A stretch of 64,000 nt of DNA from contig OZ287700.1 in NCBI GenBank assembly GCA_965649825.1, positions 1,116,001 through 1,180,000 of the forward strand. The letters run 5' to 3'. Position 1 is the first letter of the stretch, and every line of letters starts with the position of its first letter. The notes under the pieces are model-generated. The model was not told where the DNA came from and made no database searches. It saw only the letters and a list, made by a program, of their open reading frames with translations. This DNA comes from Penicillus capitatus (taxonomy: Eukaryota; Chlorophyta). The position numbers and the translations under genes were made by a program. Below, in pieces: positions 23,321 to 35,455 of this stretch.

Positions 23321-23719
23321 GCAATGTAGTAGAGTCTTGCAAGATCAATGGAAATGCAGAACTGAAGACGGCTCGCTTAGGACGAATCGAAATCATGAAG
23401 ACTCTGTATCCATCTCCACAAGCAAAATCCCCCACAGACGGAGAATTTGAATGCCTGAAGAAGTCGACTGACGATCACCATATACCAAAACGCACAAGAA
23501 TCGGTCAGGTTGCCTCTCGATTGACGCTATTATGCATATCTAAACGGTCACCATCTTGAGAATGCGCAAAAGCGAATTCGTCGATTGCTTGACTCAATCG
23601 GCTTTTCCTTCACATTCAGACATCCGAAGCGAGCCACCTCAGAAGTTTTTCGAACTTTCTTCGATAACAACAGTCAATCTGCAGAGGAAGACAAGGAGAT
23701 GACATCTGCCAACTCGTAG
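23321..23719 (+). CDS. 3' part of an unrecognised multi-exon gene
   Basis: The frame from about 23321 to 23508 (ESCKINGNAELKTARLGRIE…KRTRIGQ) joins at phase 0 across a 52-nt GT-AG intron (23509-23560). The last exon, NAQKRIRRLLDSIGFSFTF…RTFFDNNSQSAEEDK, ends at the TAG at 23717. Composition and splice fit look genuine, but no start was found and the family is unknown. It converges on the USP7-like gene. Confidence 0.45.
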
Positions 23720-24020
23720 TGGAACTACTACGCACAACGAATCTACCCTATCTAGGCAGGGAAGGACGGGTGATCGTCCATCCGCGTTCCTTTCGTGTTG
23801 ACACGCAAAAAATTTCATTGCACAAATCAAACTCGAACGGACAAACATCAAAACGAAGCAAGGCATTTGAGAGCATCAACAAAAACGTCACCAACAACCG
23901 GCAGTGCATTAATGATCGTCTTTTGTGTTCCGCAGTACTCGCCTATCCATTCATTTTTGTGTTCCCAGTGCTATCGCGTCTTCCAAGACGAGCAAATCTA
24001 AATGCAAGTTAAAAGGCATT

Positions 24021-27000
24021 CTAGCGAATGTGCTGCCATAGCTCTGGATTTTGTTTGGTATTTTCATGTTGCAATGCAATAAAGGATACATTGTCTCCAA
24101 GGTAAAATTTATTCTTCGATACAGGATGAAGACTTGCACCAAACTTGTCAACAACGTCGTCATCGTCCCTCAGGTATTCCAGAGACAGCCTCGGCCTCCG
24201 ATGATATCCAAATCTCCATTGCTTGAAGTCCTCGTCTGGAATCTCCAGTGTTGCCTGAATGCGTTTCTTTATATCTCTCAGCTTTTCTCCTTTCTTTGCA
24301 CGGATCCACAGAGGATCTCCGAAGAACGTCGGCTTGATGCCGTTGGTTTCGCAATGACAACAATGCACCAAGTACTCGTCCGATTTTAGGTACCGTTGAT
24401 CTTCTGGTATAACTTCTGCTCGAAGGGTCCAGTCATTCTCATGCAGCGACTCGAGCGGTGTCTCGTGGTCCAGCACCTGATCGCAGAACGATCCGTGTCG
24501 TATGAATTGATGTAACACGTTACTTTGTAGATTCTGGAGCGCAGAATTCTCATGAAGCGGAAGTCGGAATCGGCATAATCATCGCCAAGCTCCTGCTTCA
24601 ACTGCTCGATAAGGTCACCGTTTGTTTTCTCTCGGGGTAGTTGGAACATGTGCATAGACTGCAGTTCAGATTTCTGGTTGTGAAAGCATATACTCACACA
24701 TTTCATCCTTTCCAGAGAAGGGAGCTGCATGTCCAGTACCTCATAGTAGAGGATATTCGTGTACCGGTTGGAGTCCAATAGCATGGCTTGTAAACGGTTG
24801 ATGCCATTGTATTTTATGGGATTTCTGTGTGGCACATCAGGATCAATATTGTGTTGTGTCAGACGAATCTTTTTGGGATCTTCCACTTTCAGATGATTAG
24901 CCACTTCGATCGTCACTTGATCGTAGCTCATCGTCTCCAGCAGTTCCAATTTGAAGCCGCTATCCTATAAACATTGTCACATAATGTGCCAGCTGTGAGA
25001 CAAAGAGAGGACCTTAGGATTCTCGAACGGCCTAAAACACACAACTCTGTGGTTCCGAAAGAACTCCAGAAAGGACTCAACAGTCGGATGAGGAATGGTC
25101 TGCTCGGTCGTTTCAGCCCCTGTGACGCATTCCTGAATTATAATGATGTCACCTTGGATGAGCTGACACTGCAATAGAAGAGGAGTGAGATCCGGTATAA
25201 CATGATGAGCACCTCACCTTTGCTACTGTGTGATCAAGTTGCAAATGTGGACAGGTGACGTGGGGATGAGACTTTTCTTCTTTGACTCCGACGATATCTA
25301 CATTCTGCGGAAGGCCTCTCAATTTCTTCGCCTCGTCCAGAATTCTTCGAATCTGCATCGACTCCTCAACATAGAGATGTCCGACGTACGAGAGCCTTCT
25401 GAGTCTTGGATCATAGTGCTTGATAAAGATGAGAATCTCCTTCCGCTGCAACGAATGCAGGACATCGCCGACGTCCGGCGTCTCCAGAAAGAGCTTGACT
25501 GTCATCAAGGCGGTCTTCTCGAAGACCGGTGACAGATCCCTCTCTTTGAAGGCCTTGAGATCCAGGACAGTTTTGATCTCGCCGAACCCCGTTTCCAAAT
25601 GCCTTTCGATTCTCGTGGTCCCATTTTCACGCTGGGTCCATAACCAGAAGCGCTGGAGATGTTTAGCAATGCCAAAGTCTCGGCTGACCATCTCTTTGAA
25701 ATCTTCGAACGGCGTCTTCTTGTGCACTCTGTAGTGCTGGACGTCGTCAAAATCTGCCAAGCCAAAGTAACAGCTCTCTCCCAACTGTTCAGCAAAGTGC
25801 TTTTCGCATGCCAACTTGATCGCCACGTGTAAATGTCCCTCTCTTTTCTCTTCCTGTCGTCTTTCCTTCTTCGCCTGCTTTATCTGCCAGGGTCTCATTT
25901 CATGAGGTGAGCATCACCATAAGCAATTCCTTACCTCGAGCATTCTTCGGACGGGATCCGAGATGTCTTCTTTGCCAGTCTCGCACATGACCCAGTCCCA
26001 ATCCGACGTTCGAATGTACACCAGGATGTGAGCAGTAGTCCGCGTTGAACTCTTGAGGCCTTTTGCAAAACTCGACGCGACCGTATTGTGTTTACCGCCT
26101 GTGCTGTCACATCACATCACTCACGAATTCTAACGGAAGAACGTGGTTTGACCGAATTGCGCGGTGATCGCTTGGATTTCAGACGCTTCGTTGACGATTC
26201 CATCGTCAAAGTTGTACCATTTGCTGTTCGATTTGATGAAGACGGAGTAATGCCATCCATGTGACCTTTCGCTGCGCACGATCACACTGAACAGTCGATA
26301 CTTGTTGACGATTTCCTTGTCGGCGGTTTCTGAAAGCAGAGCGCGATCATTGAAATCGAGGTCCAATTCGTCGTAGAACTCGTAGTAAGCATTCTGCACG
26401 AAAAAAAAAACACACTACCGTCACTCCTGCGGAAAAGAAAACCAACGCGTCACATCACATACTTTGACGACGCTTTTGCGAATGGGGTCATAGCCAAATC
26501 GTCTCAGACGCAACTGCAGAACAGGAGGGAAGCCGTCGAACCGTACATATTCAACTTCCTGACAAGAGAGGTCTTGCTCACTCGATCGAGGCGTCGCGAT
26601 TCAAAAAGTTAGATCTGACCTGAGGTCCGTATTTGTCTGTATTGTACTTGTTCGGCCCTTTCAGAACCGCCTTTGCGCAGTAGCTCTCCAGGGATTCGTA
26701 GACGTTCCTGCATCCCGACACATCCAACTCGATTCCCATGTACGGCTCTTTGTGTGACGAGGTGTATGGAAAAACTGGACACTCCGTATAGGTTGAGTAA
26801 TACCCAATGAAGAGATCAGCAATGACAGTCTCCATTTTCGTCCCCTAAAAAGAGTTGCGGGCTTATGCAACTGAGCATAGAGCGAATCTGACCTTCATCA
26901 TCCCCTCTAGTCTCAGGATCAACATCAGTTGCATTTTTTGGATGGTGCACTCTAAGGGACCATCATCCGTTCCCCACCGGAAGGATTTTACCACATCTTT

Positions 27001-27949
27001 TGTGTTGACTCTCGAGTTCTGGTATTGCAGCTAAACAGCAGCAGCAGAGCCGCCCTTCATCGAGCGACCTCATATTTCTTTACTCACCCTGTAGAAGAGC
27101 TTCTGCAGTGCCAAAGGAACTGATCGATCTGGCTCATCCGTCTCCAATGTAGGCATGCGATAAACCGCCTAAACCGTATATTGTCACTTTAGCGTCCATC
27201 ACATCAAGTGCCCGAATTTCTACTTTTCTGAAACGGCGCACGTGATAGAGATAATTAAGGAATGCGTTTATGAAACCGTTGTCTCCCCTGGCCTTCAAAC
27301 CAACGAATCCAGTCTGTCTGCGCGACTGTCTGTCCATTTGCATGTCTCTCTGCACTGTAATATTAACCGTCAACAAAAACGTGTCGTTGACCACAAAACC
27401 GGTTGTTGGATCACGCGTGTCGCGCAGAGGCAGGAATCGAGGGAAACCCCAATCCATTTCCTCACTCGTGAACACATGACTCGCCTCTGGACACAAAAGA
27501 GTGAGAGCTCGTAATGAGAGAGGTGGCAAACCGCGTCTAATGGATTTTGATTCTTGTTCCTGATTGATGGCCACTAGTTCAAATTGCGTTTTGGGACAGA
27601 GCTGGGGTGGAGTGAATGGTGCTTCCGGGAAATCCAAAAAGACACTAACGAAGTCTCTTTCCTTGACACTTTTATTGCCTCTCGGAAACAGCATCAATCG
27701 CCTACGTGCATCCCTTTAAAGCATTTATGATAACGTAATGACAAAGATATACCAGGTGTATGAGTCGATATCGAATTCAGGCGACTGGCTGTTTTCTTCT
27801 TCGATTTGCGAAAAGTTCTCTACGCGCCACTGCGAACGCAAACACCACGTTGGAGTGCATATTTCATAAACCCTTTTGCTCACTGTGTATGTTCCATGCC
27901 ATTTCGACGGTTGTTCTGTCTTCGTCGTCGCTCTGTCCGTTGCGCTCAT
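24021..27949 (-). CDS. USP7/HAUSP-type ubiquitin hydrolase homologue lacking the catalytic Cys
   Basis: A multi-exon gene of about 1,000 aa starts at the ATG at 27949 and stops at 24021. Its domains run in USP7 order: MATH domain (WRVENFSQI, EMDWGFPRFLPL, DPTTGFVVNDTFLL); USP domain (TGFVGLKARGDNGFINAFLN, AVYRMPTLETDEPDRSVPL, FPPVLQLRLRRFGYD, SHGWHYSVFI, WYNFDDGIV); linker helix (KKERRQEEKREGHLHVAIK); and C-terminal ubiquitin-like domains (FIKHYDPRLRRLSYVGHLYV, DFKQWRFGYHRRPRLSLEYL). In active USPs the Cys box reads GLxNxGATCYMNS. Here the aligned residues are GLKARGDNGFINA, so Cys is replaced by Gly and the neighbouring Asn and Ala-Thr are changed. The His box and the following Asp are kept. 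It is probably a pseudoenzyme acting as a binding scaffold. Confidence 0.93.
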
Positions 27950-29180
27950 GGAGTCTACAACAGTGACACACGGCCTTGCCTTTATTCTGCGTGTTATATC
28001 GCCGTCTTACTATTCATCGCCGTATTGGTCTCTGTATATTCGTTAGCACAGCAGTTCCTTCACTTTTCCTGAAGCAACGAAACAGTCTTTGCATCAAGAT
28101 TCAGCCACCGCAGTTAACTTGTTTACGATAGATAAATGAACGACGAACGCGAAACGAACGCTTCGGCGCAAACGAGCGTAAGATTTTTGTCTAACAGATT
28201 ACACAGAAATAACCATACGACTCGCAGAATAACGCCATTTTTGACTTGATGCAAAGGTCGCGGAAGTTAGTTCTATGGTTATCGTTGAACGTTGAATGAA
28301 TCTTGTTCTTCCTGGCAGTGCCCAGCAGTCCTCATGACTCGAGTTGCGCTACCTCCTTTGCGTCGTTTAAAGGGTGTTGTTGGGTCGTACAGAGCAATGG
28401 AGACCCAGAGACACAAAACTCCTGGCGTGTTTTGGTGAATGGTTTTGATAAAGCGTGGAATTAGTAAGCCGCGAATGCGTGCATCTCATTTAAATTTGAA
28501 ACTGTGAGATTCTCTGTGTGTTACAGGAGGAGCTGAACTATTGATCATGACTATGTAGTAGTCCATTTTCTGTTCGTAGGATCGATGGCGTGATTTGAAA
28601 GACGATACAATCATTTGCTGATATGATCTCAGGATGCGGCATTTCGGGACGTCTGTTACCGAACAGTGCCTCTTGACAGATTTCGGAATACCTTTGGATC
28701 TAGCCATACCAGAAAACACAGCTCTAGATCAGAATACAGTTCTTTCCAAAGGTGGACATTTAACGCTTAGCAAACGTGAAGGCACATCGGCTGCGTTTGT
28801 TGAGCTCAGCGACATTGGGTGATTCTTTTTCGACATATATGCGAGGATTTTGATTCTTCATCTGTGCCTGTTAAATTTTAAGCTGCAAGGTGTTCTAGGT
28901 ATTCCGATAAGCGATCGAAATCGACTGACACGTAGCATGGAGTCACGGGTCTTATCTTTCTACCTGTGCTCTATCCACCTTAAGATACATTTTGTTTGAT
29001 GTACGTTATGCTGCATCAAATAGCAATGATGCACTTGCATGACAGAGAGCGTGATCTGATCCAAGAAGTCGCGATCGTCCGTCTGCGGACACATTACCAC
29101 CATATTTAAGCACTTTCCGAGCTTCCTTTCTCGTTACCGCTTTGTCATGAGGCGCAGTATTGTTGATAATCAAAAAATTG
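27950..29180. other. Intergenic stretch, no supportable gene
   Basis: It holds the upstream flank of the USP7-like gene and the left edge of the second duplicated segment. Open frames at 28486-28719 (minus) and 28634-28822 (plus) overlap each other and match nothing I know. Confidence 0.4.
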
Positions 29181-29746
29181 ATGTCGATAAAACCCACAGA
29201 CGTCGAAGAGCTATGTAAGTGTGCAGATCCTGCATGAAACGTGTTTTGTTGGAGTTTTTAAAGCCACATTTCTTCTAGCCGATGATCACGTCGAAGTCAC
29301 ACAAGATTCTAAACAAGGCCTGGAAACGGCTTGGAGAATACCGTAGTGCATGAAGTGAGTAAAAATCCGCAAATCCACAAGCACGCGAAGTGTGATTGAC
29401 AAGCTGATCGTAAATGAACGTTATGTACTCTATATTCAAGGAGACTGTAGCATCGAATCATTTTAAGACAATGATAACTGTCTGATTCGGATGATAAACT
29501 CGACAAGAAGTTTGCCTCTTGGTTAGTATTTCGACCGCTCATCAATCTTTTGTCTAATGAACACCGATTGAAAGCTTCTAAATCAGACGACTAGTGGTCG
29601 TACGAAAGTATGATGCAAGCGCCGCGTCAGCATTCGGAACGTCTTCTTCCGAGCATCCTAGCGGCTTCGCATCCTCGCAGCGACTCGGGTATTTGTTGCC
29701 AGGCGACTATCGTTGGTTCACTATCGTCGAAGAAGAGCCGAAAGAA

Positions 29747-31420
29747 ATGGAGCCATACGAAATGGGTTACGTGACCGACTCGCCTGAAGTCGAAACGTCA
29801 GTGGATGAAGGTCATCGAGATTGGGCTTCTCTTCCGTTGCCCGTCGTCGACAGTCTCGTTCGCGTACTCAAGGACACTCGCAGATGGAGACTGGAGGGTC
29901 GGTCCCTGAGAATGCTCAACAGACGCTGGTCCGCAGCCGTTAGTATGCACGTAGAGGAGATTCGTCCCGACACCACGCGAAAAATTAACGATGCGGACCT
30001 CGCGTCGCTGCTGAAGTTTGAACGAATGACATCCGTGGACATCTCGCCGTTTCTGTCTCATCCTCCCAAATGCGCATTGCCGAAAGACCGTAAACAGAAG
30101 AAACTCTGCTTGGAGAATTGGTATGGCACGAAGTTGGAGAAGCTTGTTGACGTGTTCTGCCAACTGCCGAAGCTGACGCAGATCGAAGTCGGACTGCAGG
30201 CGATGATCATCTTCCACCATCATTGTGCAATGGCGCAAGAACAGCTTTCGAGATTGGAAAGAATCACTTCAGCATACTTGTATGGCGAAGAGAACCTCAA
30301 GCTGTACGGCAAAACACAATTAAACACATCATCTATGTGGCTGTTCTGGTGTCCGAAGGACTATTCGAGCACCATGACGCAAATGGTACGCAGTCTAAAG
30401 CGATTGGAATCATTAGAAGTGGAAGGGTCCGTACTAAACGATTGCAAGCAGTTTGTCTTTCTGGACCAGATGAAAAATGTGACACTCCACGGTGTTGACA
30501 TTTGCATAGTTACCCGGTTGCCAAATCCGTGGGCGACCACAGTCTCTTCAGCGGTAGTGGAGCCGGACAATAGATCCGCACTTTACACATATGCCCATCT
30601 GAATTGTTTGGTTGGCTTAAACCTAATGGGGGCTTATCAAGACAATCTGGATCAATTGTCTCGTAGTCGTGTTGCGAGATATCTAAAGGTTCTCGATATT
30701 GACGGCTGGGAGGAAGAAGACGAACTCGTCATTCCAAACGATGCTTTCTATACCTTCGAACAGCTGGAGTGTCTGAATATTAGATCATGTCATTTCGATG
30801 GAGCATCACTCCGAGGAAGTCTGCCTAATCTAAAGGCATTAAGAATCGAAGCCTGTACATTGACGGACAGTGATGTGACTTTCGTGTCCCAGTTTAGAAA
30901 ACTCGAGCACCTGGTCTGGATGAGCGTATGCTCGCCTAATCAATCACCAAATCTGGAGTGTCGACGATTATGGCTTCGGGAGTCACTAGCTTTACCGTGG
31001 GAGAAGATGACAATGCCAAACCTTCGATCTCTAAGTGCCGTCCCAATTCTCAGTGACTCTGAGCTGATATTTATTTCGCGGAGGACGAATCTGGAAGTTC
31101 TTCACATCGGATCGGAATACGAATCCAGTCGTGCTGGAACCGTAACAGACCAAGGAATACATGCGCTGGAGAATCTGTACAATCTTCGTATCTTGGGGAT
31201 AGAATCCTTCGAACCCAGACAACGAAGAATATGGTCGTCTCTGCTGTCTACTAATCTCGTCACGAGGTTGGAGCAATTGTGGCTGGCGTGCGACGCAGAG
31301 TATCCAGAAGATGAGCAGATGTTGGAACGCTTAAGACGCAGATCACCTTATATGATTATGAAAACTGGCTATATGTACAGTTACCGTTTTCGAATTTTAA
31401 ACAATGCGTGCTTCTTTTGA
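29747..31420 (+). CDS. F-box-like/LRR protein, paralogue 2 (intact)
   Basis: The frame is open from 29594, with the first ATG at 29747 giving 557 aa. The N-terminus is acidic (EMGYVTDSPEVETSVDEG). An F-box-like helix set follows (DWASLPLPVVDSLVRVL…LRMLNRRWSAAV), then irregular LRRs along most of the length (LPKLTQIEVGL, LKRLESLEVEG, LECLNIRSCHFDG, LRSLSAVPILSDSELIF, LEVLHIGSEYE, LYNLRILGIESF). The likely role is substrate recognition in an SCF-type ubiquitin ligase; that rests on the F-box resemblance, which is moderate. Unlike paralogue 1 it has no stop and keeps the segment VWMSVCSPNQS. There is no signal peptide. Confidence 0.8.
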   Translation: MEPYEMGYVTDSPEVETSVDEGHRDWASLPLPVVDSLVRVLKDTRRWRLEGRSLRMLNRRWSAAVSMHVEEIRPDTTRKINDADLASLLKFERMTSVDISPFLSHPPKCALPKDRKQKKLCLENWYGTKLEKLVDVFCQLPKLTQIEVGLQAMIIFHHHCAMAQEQLSRLERITSAYLYGEENLKLYGKTQLNTSSMWLFWCPKDYSSTMTQMVRSLKRLESLEVEGSVLNDCKQFVFLDQMKNVTLHGVDICIVTRLPNPWATTVSSAVVEPDNRSALYTYAHLNCLVGLNLMGAYQDNLDQLSRSRVARYLKVLDIDGWEEEDELVIPNDAFYTFEQLECLNIRSCHFDGASLRGSLPNLKALRIEACTLTDSDVTFVSQFRKLEHLVWMSVCSPNQSPNLECRRLWLRESLALPWEKMTMPNLRSLSAVPILSDSELIFISRRTNLEVLHIGSEYESSRAGTVTDQGIHALENLYNLRILGIESFEPRQRRIWSSLLSTNLVTRLEQLWLACDAEYPEDEQMLERLRRRSPYMIMKTGYMYSYRFRILNNACFF

Positions 31421-32380
31421 GTGAAATGGCATGAAAAGACGAGATTTCGATCGAAGGGCGCCTTGTTCAATCTATACAACTACACTGAAAGCAGCCAGAC
31501 CTCGTCCATTCCAGACACAGAATCCATTCGAGGAGATCTCTTGGCGTTCTGCATATATCAGGTCAATCGGTTCCTTGATTCGCGTGTCTGTGCGCCGGCT
31601 AGACGATTTTTTAAATTGACGAACGTCGGATTTTGAGACATGACAAAGTATAAACGGGTCACTCTTCTGTCCTGGATCTTTATCTATTGATGTGCGCGTG
31701 ATTTCTCGATCGCGATCATACTGCCGCGAGGTGTATCAAGACAAATCTGTACTGTTCACCGTCAACACTAAGATTGGATTTGGATTTGAGAACCAAAAGG
31801 ATCACTCCTCTGTTTCTGTTTCAATCGAATCCATCTAACGACGACTATCTGTTTGATTCGATGAAACCTAGAAACGGCAGAGTCTACTGATAGTCTTGAC
31901 GGCAACTCGAGCTTCTAACAAATATAAGAAATAGAAAGAGACAGTCGGAAGGGTCAACAAAAGGAGTGGCAAGCCTCGTTCTATCGAGGCAAACTTGATG
32001 GAAGTTAGGTAGACCAGTTATGGACGAAAGGAACGACACGTGGATCTGGTACAAGTCAAAGTGAAATTGAATTGCCTCCCAGTGCGCTCGAACCCGTTTG
32101 ACTCGTCGGCGACAGCAATCGCATTGCCCTTTACCAGATTTGTCGTTAAGTAAACGACGGGGGAGATCTGCACTGTCACAAAATCGACATCTAATGTCGA
32201 CGCTAAGAATTCTTAGAAATCCGCAAAATCGTCACTTGCAGGTTGAGCATGAACCCAAATCCACTTCCCATGTAAGAAAACAGAGATATATCTGCTCCAG
32301 TCTGGATATTCTCATCTTTCAAACCTACCAAAGCGTCTGTAGTACTTCATGCGATTTCGCACTGCTACAAGAAAAACCAT

Positions 32381-32434
32381 GTGCACGATGGGCGTATCTA
32401 CAATGTGCACGATGGGCGTATCTACAATGTGCAA
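32381..32434. repeat. 24-bp tandem repeat, about 2.3 copies
   Basis: The unit beginning GTGCACGATGGGCGTATC repeats at 32381 and 32405, with a partial copy at 32429. The left duplicate (about 20200) lacks it, so it arose after the duplication. Confidence 0.85.
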
Positions 32435-33448
32435 TGTGCGGTGTCATTCCGAATCGACGACATCGAAAACCGTCTAATTGCGCGAAAATCGAAACTCGTT
32501 AAACATTTAAACAGTCGAGAGTGCGATTGTTTAAGCTGATAGAAGTCGATCGATCGCCAACGCGCTGATCGATGTCGATTAAATCGAACTCGATAAACAC
32601 GTCCCCTAACTGGAATCGCATCCCGGGACGCAGTTTTTCGACGAGGCTTTTTGCGATGAAACGAAGCACGTTGTACGGATAAACCCGGTATGCGTTCAAA
32701 GGTCGATGCTAGATGGAGTTGTTTTCTGTGGCCGCTTCGATGATGTTCGATCGGCTTGTCAGTGTGTCAGTGGACAGCTTTCCACCTTCGTGCAGCTGTC
32801 CAAAGAATTGCATAAATTCTTACAATTATTGTTCAAACAAACTTTGTAATCCTTACGCCTTCGTCGTTAACCCGTTGTCCGTCGACAAACACGACACAGT
32901 GTCAAATATCACGTTTGCCCATTACAATAGTATATGGAGTTAGTCAATTTTTTATAACCTTGCCAAAGTCAACTCTAGTGGTGTCGTTTTCGTGAACTTG
33001 CTTGCACGGTTTGACTACTCACAAACTAAAACGCTTTGTTTCTCTAAAATCCTAACATGGTTGATGAAGCGTGGAGAAGCGCTGATCCGGTGATCGGGTG
33101 TTTTTGAACTCTATCGCCGGACAGTGTATAACGATCGGTTCAACGGTCACACCTTCGGTACCATTGATGGAACACTCTCTTTGCATGATGTTGGCATCGA
33201 ACAATACGATAGCTATGGTTGTCGACATGGTGTCGTACTTTGCATGCTCGTCTATAAAACATCCTGCACGTCTGATGGAATCGGCTGGACCCGATTTTGT
33301 ACGACGCGACGCATCAAGCATTTTTTTGACTTTCGGACGCTCGGTCGGGTCTTCGATCTGAATGTATCCGCCATCAACCACAATCGGTCGCCTGGATCAG
33401 ACGCCGATAACAATCGGATTGACTCCGGTGTTACCTGTCACTGCGATC

Positions 33449-33577
33449 GATGCGTTAAGAGCGCTTAGCAGCAGGAAAGATTCGCGATCGAAATCCCTTT
33501 CGCCTGCCTTATACATCATCGATAAACGATCGAAGAAAGTGATCCGATCGACGGACAATTATCTGTTTGTCTAAATG
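33449..33577. repeat. 129-bp near-identical block, copy 2
   Basis: Partner of 21086-21214, with one mismatch (GTGATCCG here, GTTATCCG there). Flanking similarity drops abruptly on both sides. Confidence 0.85.
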
Positions 33578-34259
33578 TTTGTCTCCTTTATGGTCGATCT
33601 TCAATCGGAATAGTTTTGTATTTACTGTGTGTGATGTGTATACGCCGTAGAATGCATTCGGAGCATCAGCGACTGGCGATGATGCGAATCGGCTATCGCC
33701 GGAAGGCTAAGTTAGGTGAAGCGAGGTTTATCATTGACCCGATCGAAACGGATGACGATGTTTCAATTGGAACTGGTGAGAAAGAAGCCATCAGAATGCA
33801 TGCAGTACTCTGCGGAAGCCCAGACTGTTTTGTGTCCTGCGTTCAGTGCAGATCGGGAACGATGCGAAAGGATCCAAGAATGGAAGCTCTGCGTAGAAGA
33901 GGCATTGATCGTGGTGTAACTGTTGTAAGGTGTCAGAAAGATCGAGAAGTTTACAGAAATTCGTACAACTATATAAGCCGCGTATTTCTGTAAAACCCCC
34001 TTTTAACTTACGTCGTTTTTGACGGATCGTTTTCAGAAAGTGTCGACGATCATCGAAAACGATAACCTCGCATTGTGTCGCATCGAATTGGGTTATGTAA
34101 AGTCAGCATCACGTACGTCGATGAGCAGTACCTACCATCTATCTGAGCAGAAGATCCACAGATGCGAGAGGTTCATACAAAACCGTCAGCCACTGCCGTT
34201 TGCTTGAACATCCGCCTTGACTTGTTCTTCCGACATTTGGCAATTCGTCTTTATCGAAA

Positions 34260-34676
34260 ATGGCGACGGGAACACGTTTCTGGTGGACATTGAGCTGCGC
34301 CGTTCTTTTTCTCCGTTCAAGCGCTCTTTCCTGTGCTAACCAGAGAGTGTTTGAATGCAAAAATGGAGCCGTCGTTGTGACTTATGGACTCAATGGAGAC
34401 AAACCGTGCGATATTACCGTCAAACCAATCCCTGTCTGCACAGGCACAGATTGTAAACTGACCAAGAACGGATCAGGAATACAGGTCCGGGAGAATAACG
34501 CATTCTTCGCAGGCTGTACCGCTTTCTTGTCCTCCTCCAGACGATGCATCGCTTGGTGCCGCGATGCCGATACTGGCGGGATTCTAAGAGGCAGTTATTT
34601 TTGCGATTCGACTTCTATCGGCGACGCGGCTTGTGGGGGAACGTGCACCACGAATTGCAACCTTTACAATCCTTGA
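34260..34676 (+). CDS. Secreted cysteine-rich protein, unrecognised
   Basis: An intronless frame of 138 codons starts MATGTRF. A hydrophobic signal peptide (WWTLSCAVLFL) is followed by a likely cleavage near SALS-CANQ. The mature part is small and Cys-rich, with about 11 cysteines including CTGTDCK, CIAWCRD and CGGTCTTNC, which fits a disulphide-bonded extracellular domain. It begins about 170 bp past the right edge of the duplicated segment. No family was recognised. The clean frame and signal peptide argue for a real gene. Confidence 0.65.
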   Translation: MATGTRFWWTLSCAVLFLRSSALSCANQRVFECKNGAVVVTYGLNGDKPCDITVKPIPVCTGTDCKLTKNGSGIQVRENNAFFAGCTAFLSSSRRCIAWCRDADTGGILRGSYFCDSTSIGDAACGGTCTTNCNLYNP

Positions 34677-35455
34677 TTTCGAAACAACAAGCATCCTTCT
34701 GAAGAATCCAGTTGTTTTTGATCTCTTTTGATGTTGTGAAGGGCACACTTCTGTGACATGATTCGAGGAATGAGAATTTTTGGCTGACATTGTGATGTAG
34801 TGGTGGTTATGACGATTTTAACGTCCGTTTTAGTGAAAATCTACTTGTGTAGCACATGCGACGACAGTGCGCGCGGAGAGTCTCGCCAAACATCCGAGGT
34901 CATCATGATTAGAAATGCCGATCTTCTTGCGACGCGGGTGTAGGGCAATGCATCGACGTCACAGACGAGAATGGCCATTCGCATAGTTAGAATCTCGCGA
35001 CCGTCTCAGTTACAAGATTGCTTAAATAGACAAGATATACCTGTTGGAAAAAAAGAGCAGATAGAGCCTGTGCATTTCAAGAATCTTGCGCGCAGAGAAC
35101 GACGGATCGTTACAACACATGACTGGAATCGGCAGATTCTTGGTCACGGTCCCATCCTTCGTCAAACAAAGTCACTAGAATCATCGTTTGACACATGACA
35201 ACGACAGGGGCTGTTTAGACAGGAAGTCCTAGAATCAAAAAGAGAAGAAACATGTGAGGTTTTAATCGATACAAGTACCAAACAGGGTTCAAGTGACTCT
35301 CTAAAGGTCTTCGTTTCGATCGGGTTCCCGTGGACAACAAAAAAGACAACGGCAGGGACCTGAGCTGGCGATGATGAAGAATCAGCCACGCCAAAGAGTC
35401 TCATTCTACAGGATTCCCATACAACGGGTTTAAGGAATCCATCTAAACAGTGCTT
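34677..35455. other. Intergenic stretch, nothing supportable
   Basis: Short open frames only; none shows a family motif. It includes the 3' flank of the convergent dioxygenase gene. Confidence 0.45.

Larger units (their letters stand above)
29181..34090. repeat. Segmental duplicate (right copy) of about 16.97-21.7 kb
   Basis: The order of blocks is the same in both copies: the 160-codon frame (collapsed here), F-box/LRR gene, long non-coding flank, the 129-bp conserved block, and a tail around TATAAGCCGCG and GTCGTTTTTGA. Coding parts are the best preserved. Direct orientation and about 12 kb spacing indicate an old tandem or transposed duplication. Confidence 0.85.

Noticed and set aside
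24021-27697. A set of separate minus-strand genes
   Set aside because: Each open frame continues the USP7 alignment in order, and GT-AG introns join them, so it is one gene.
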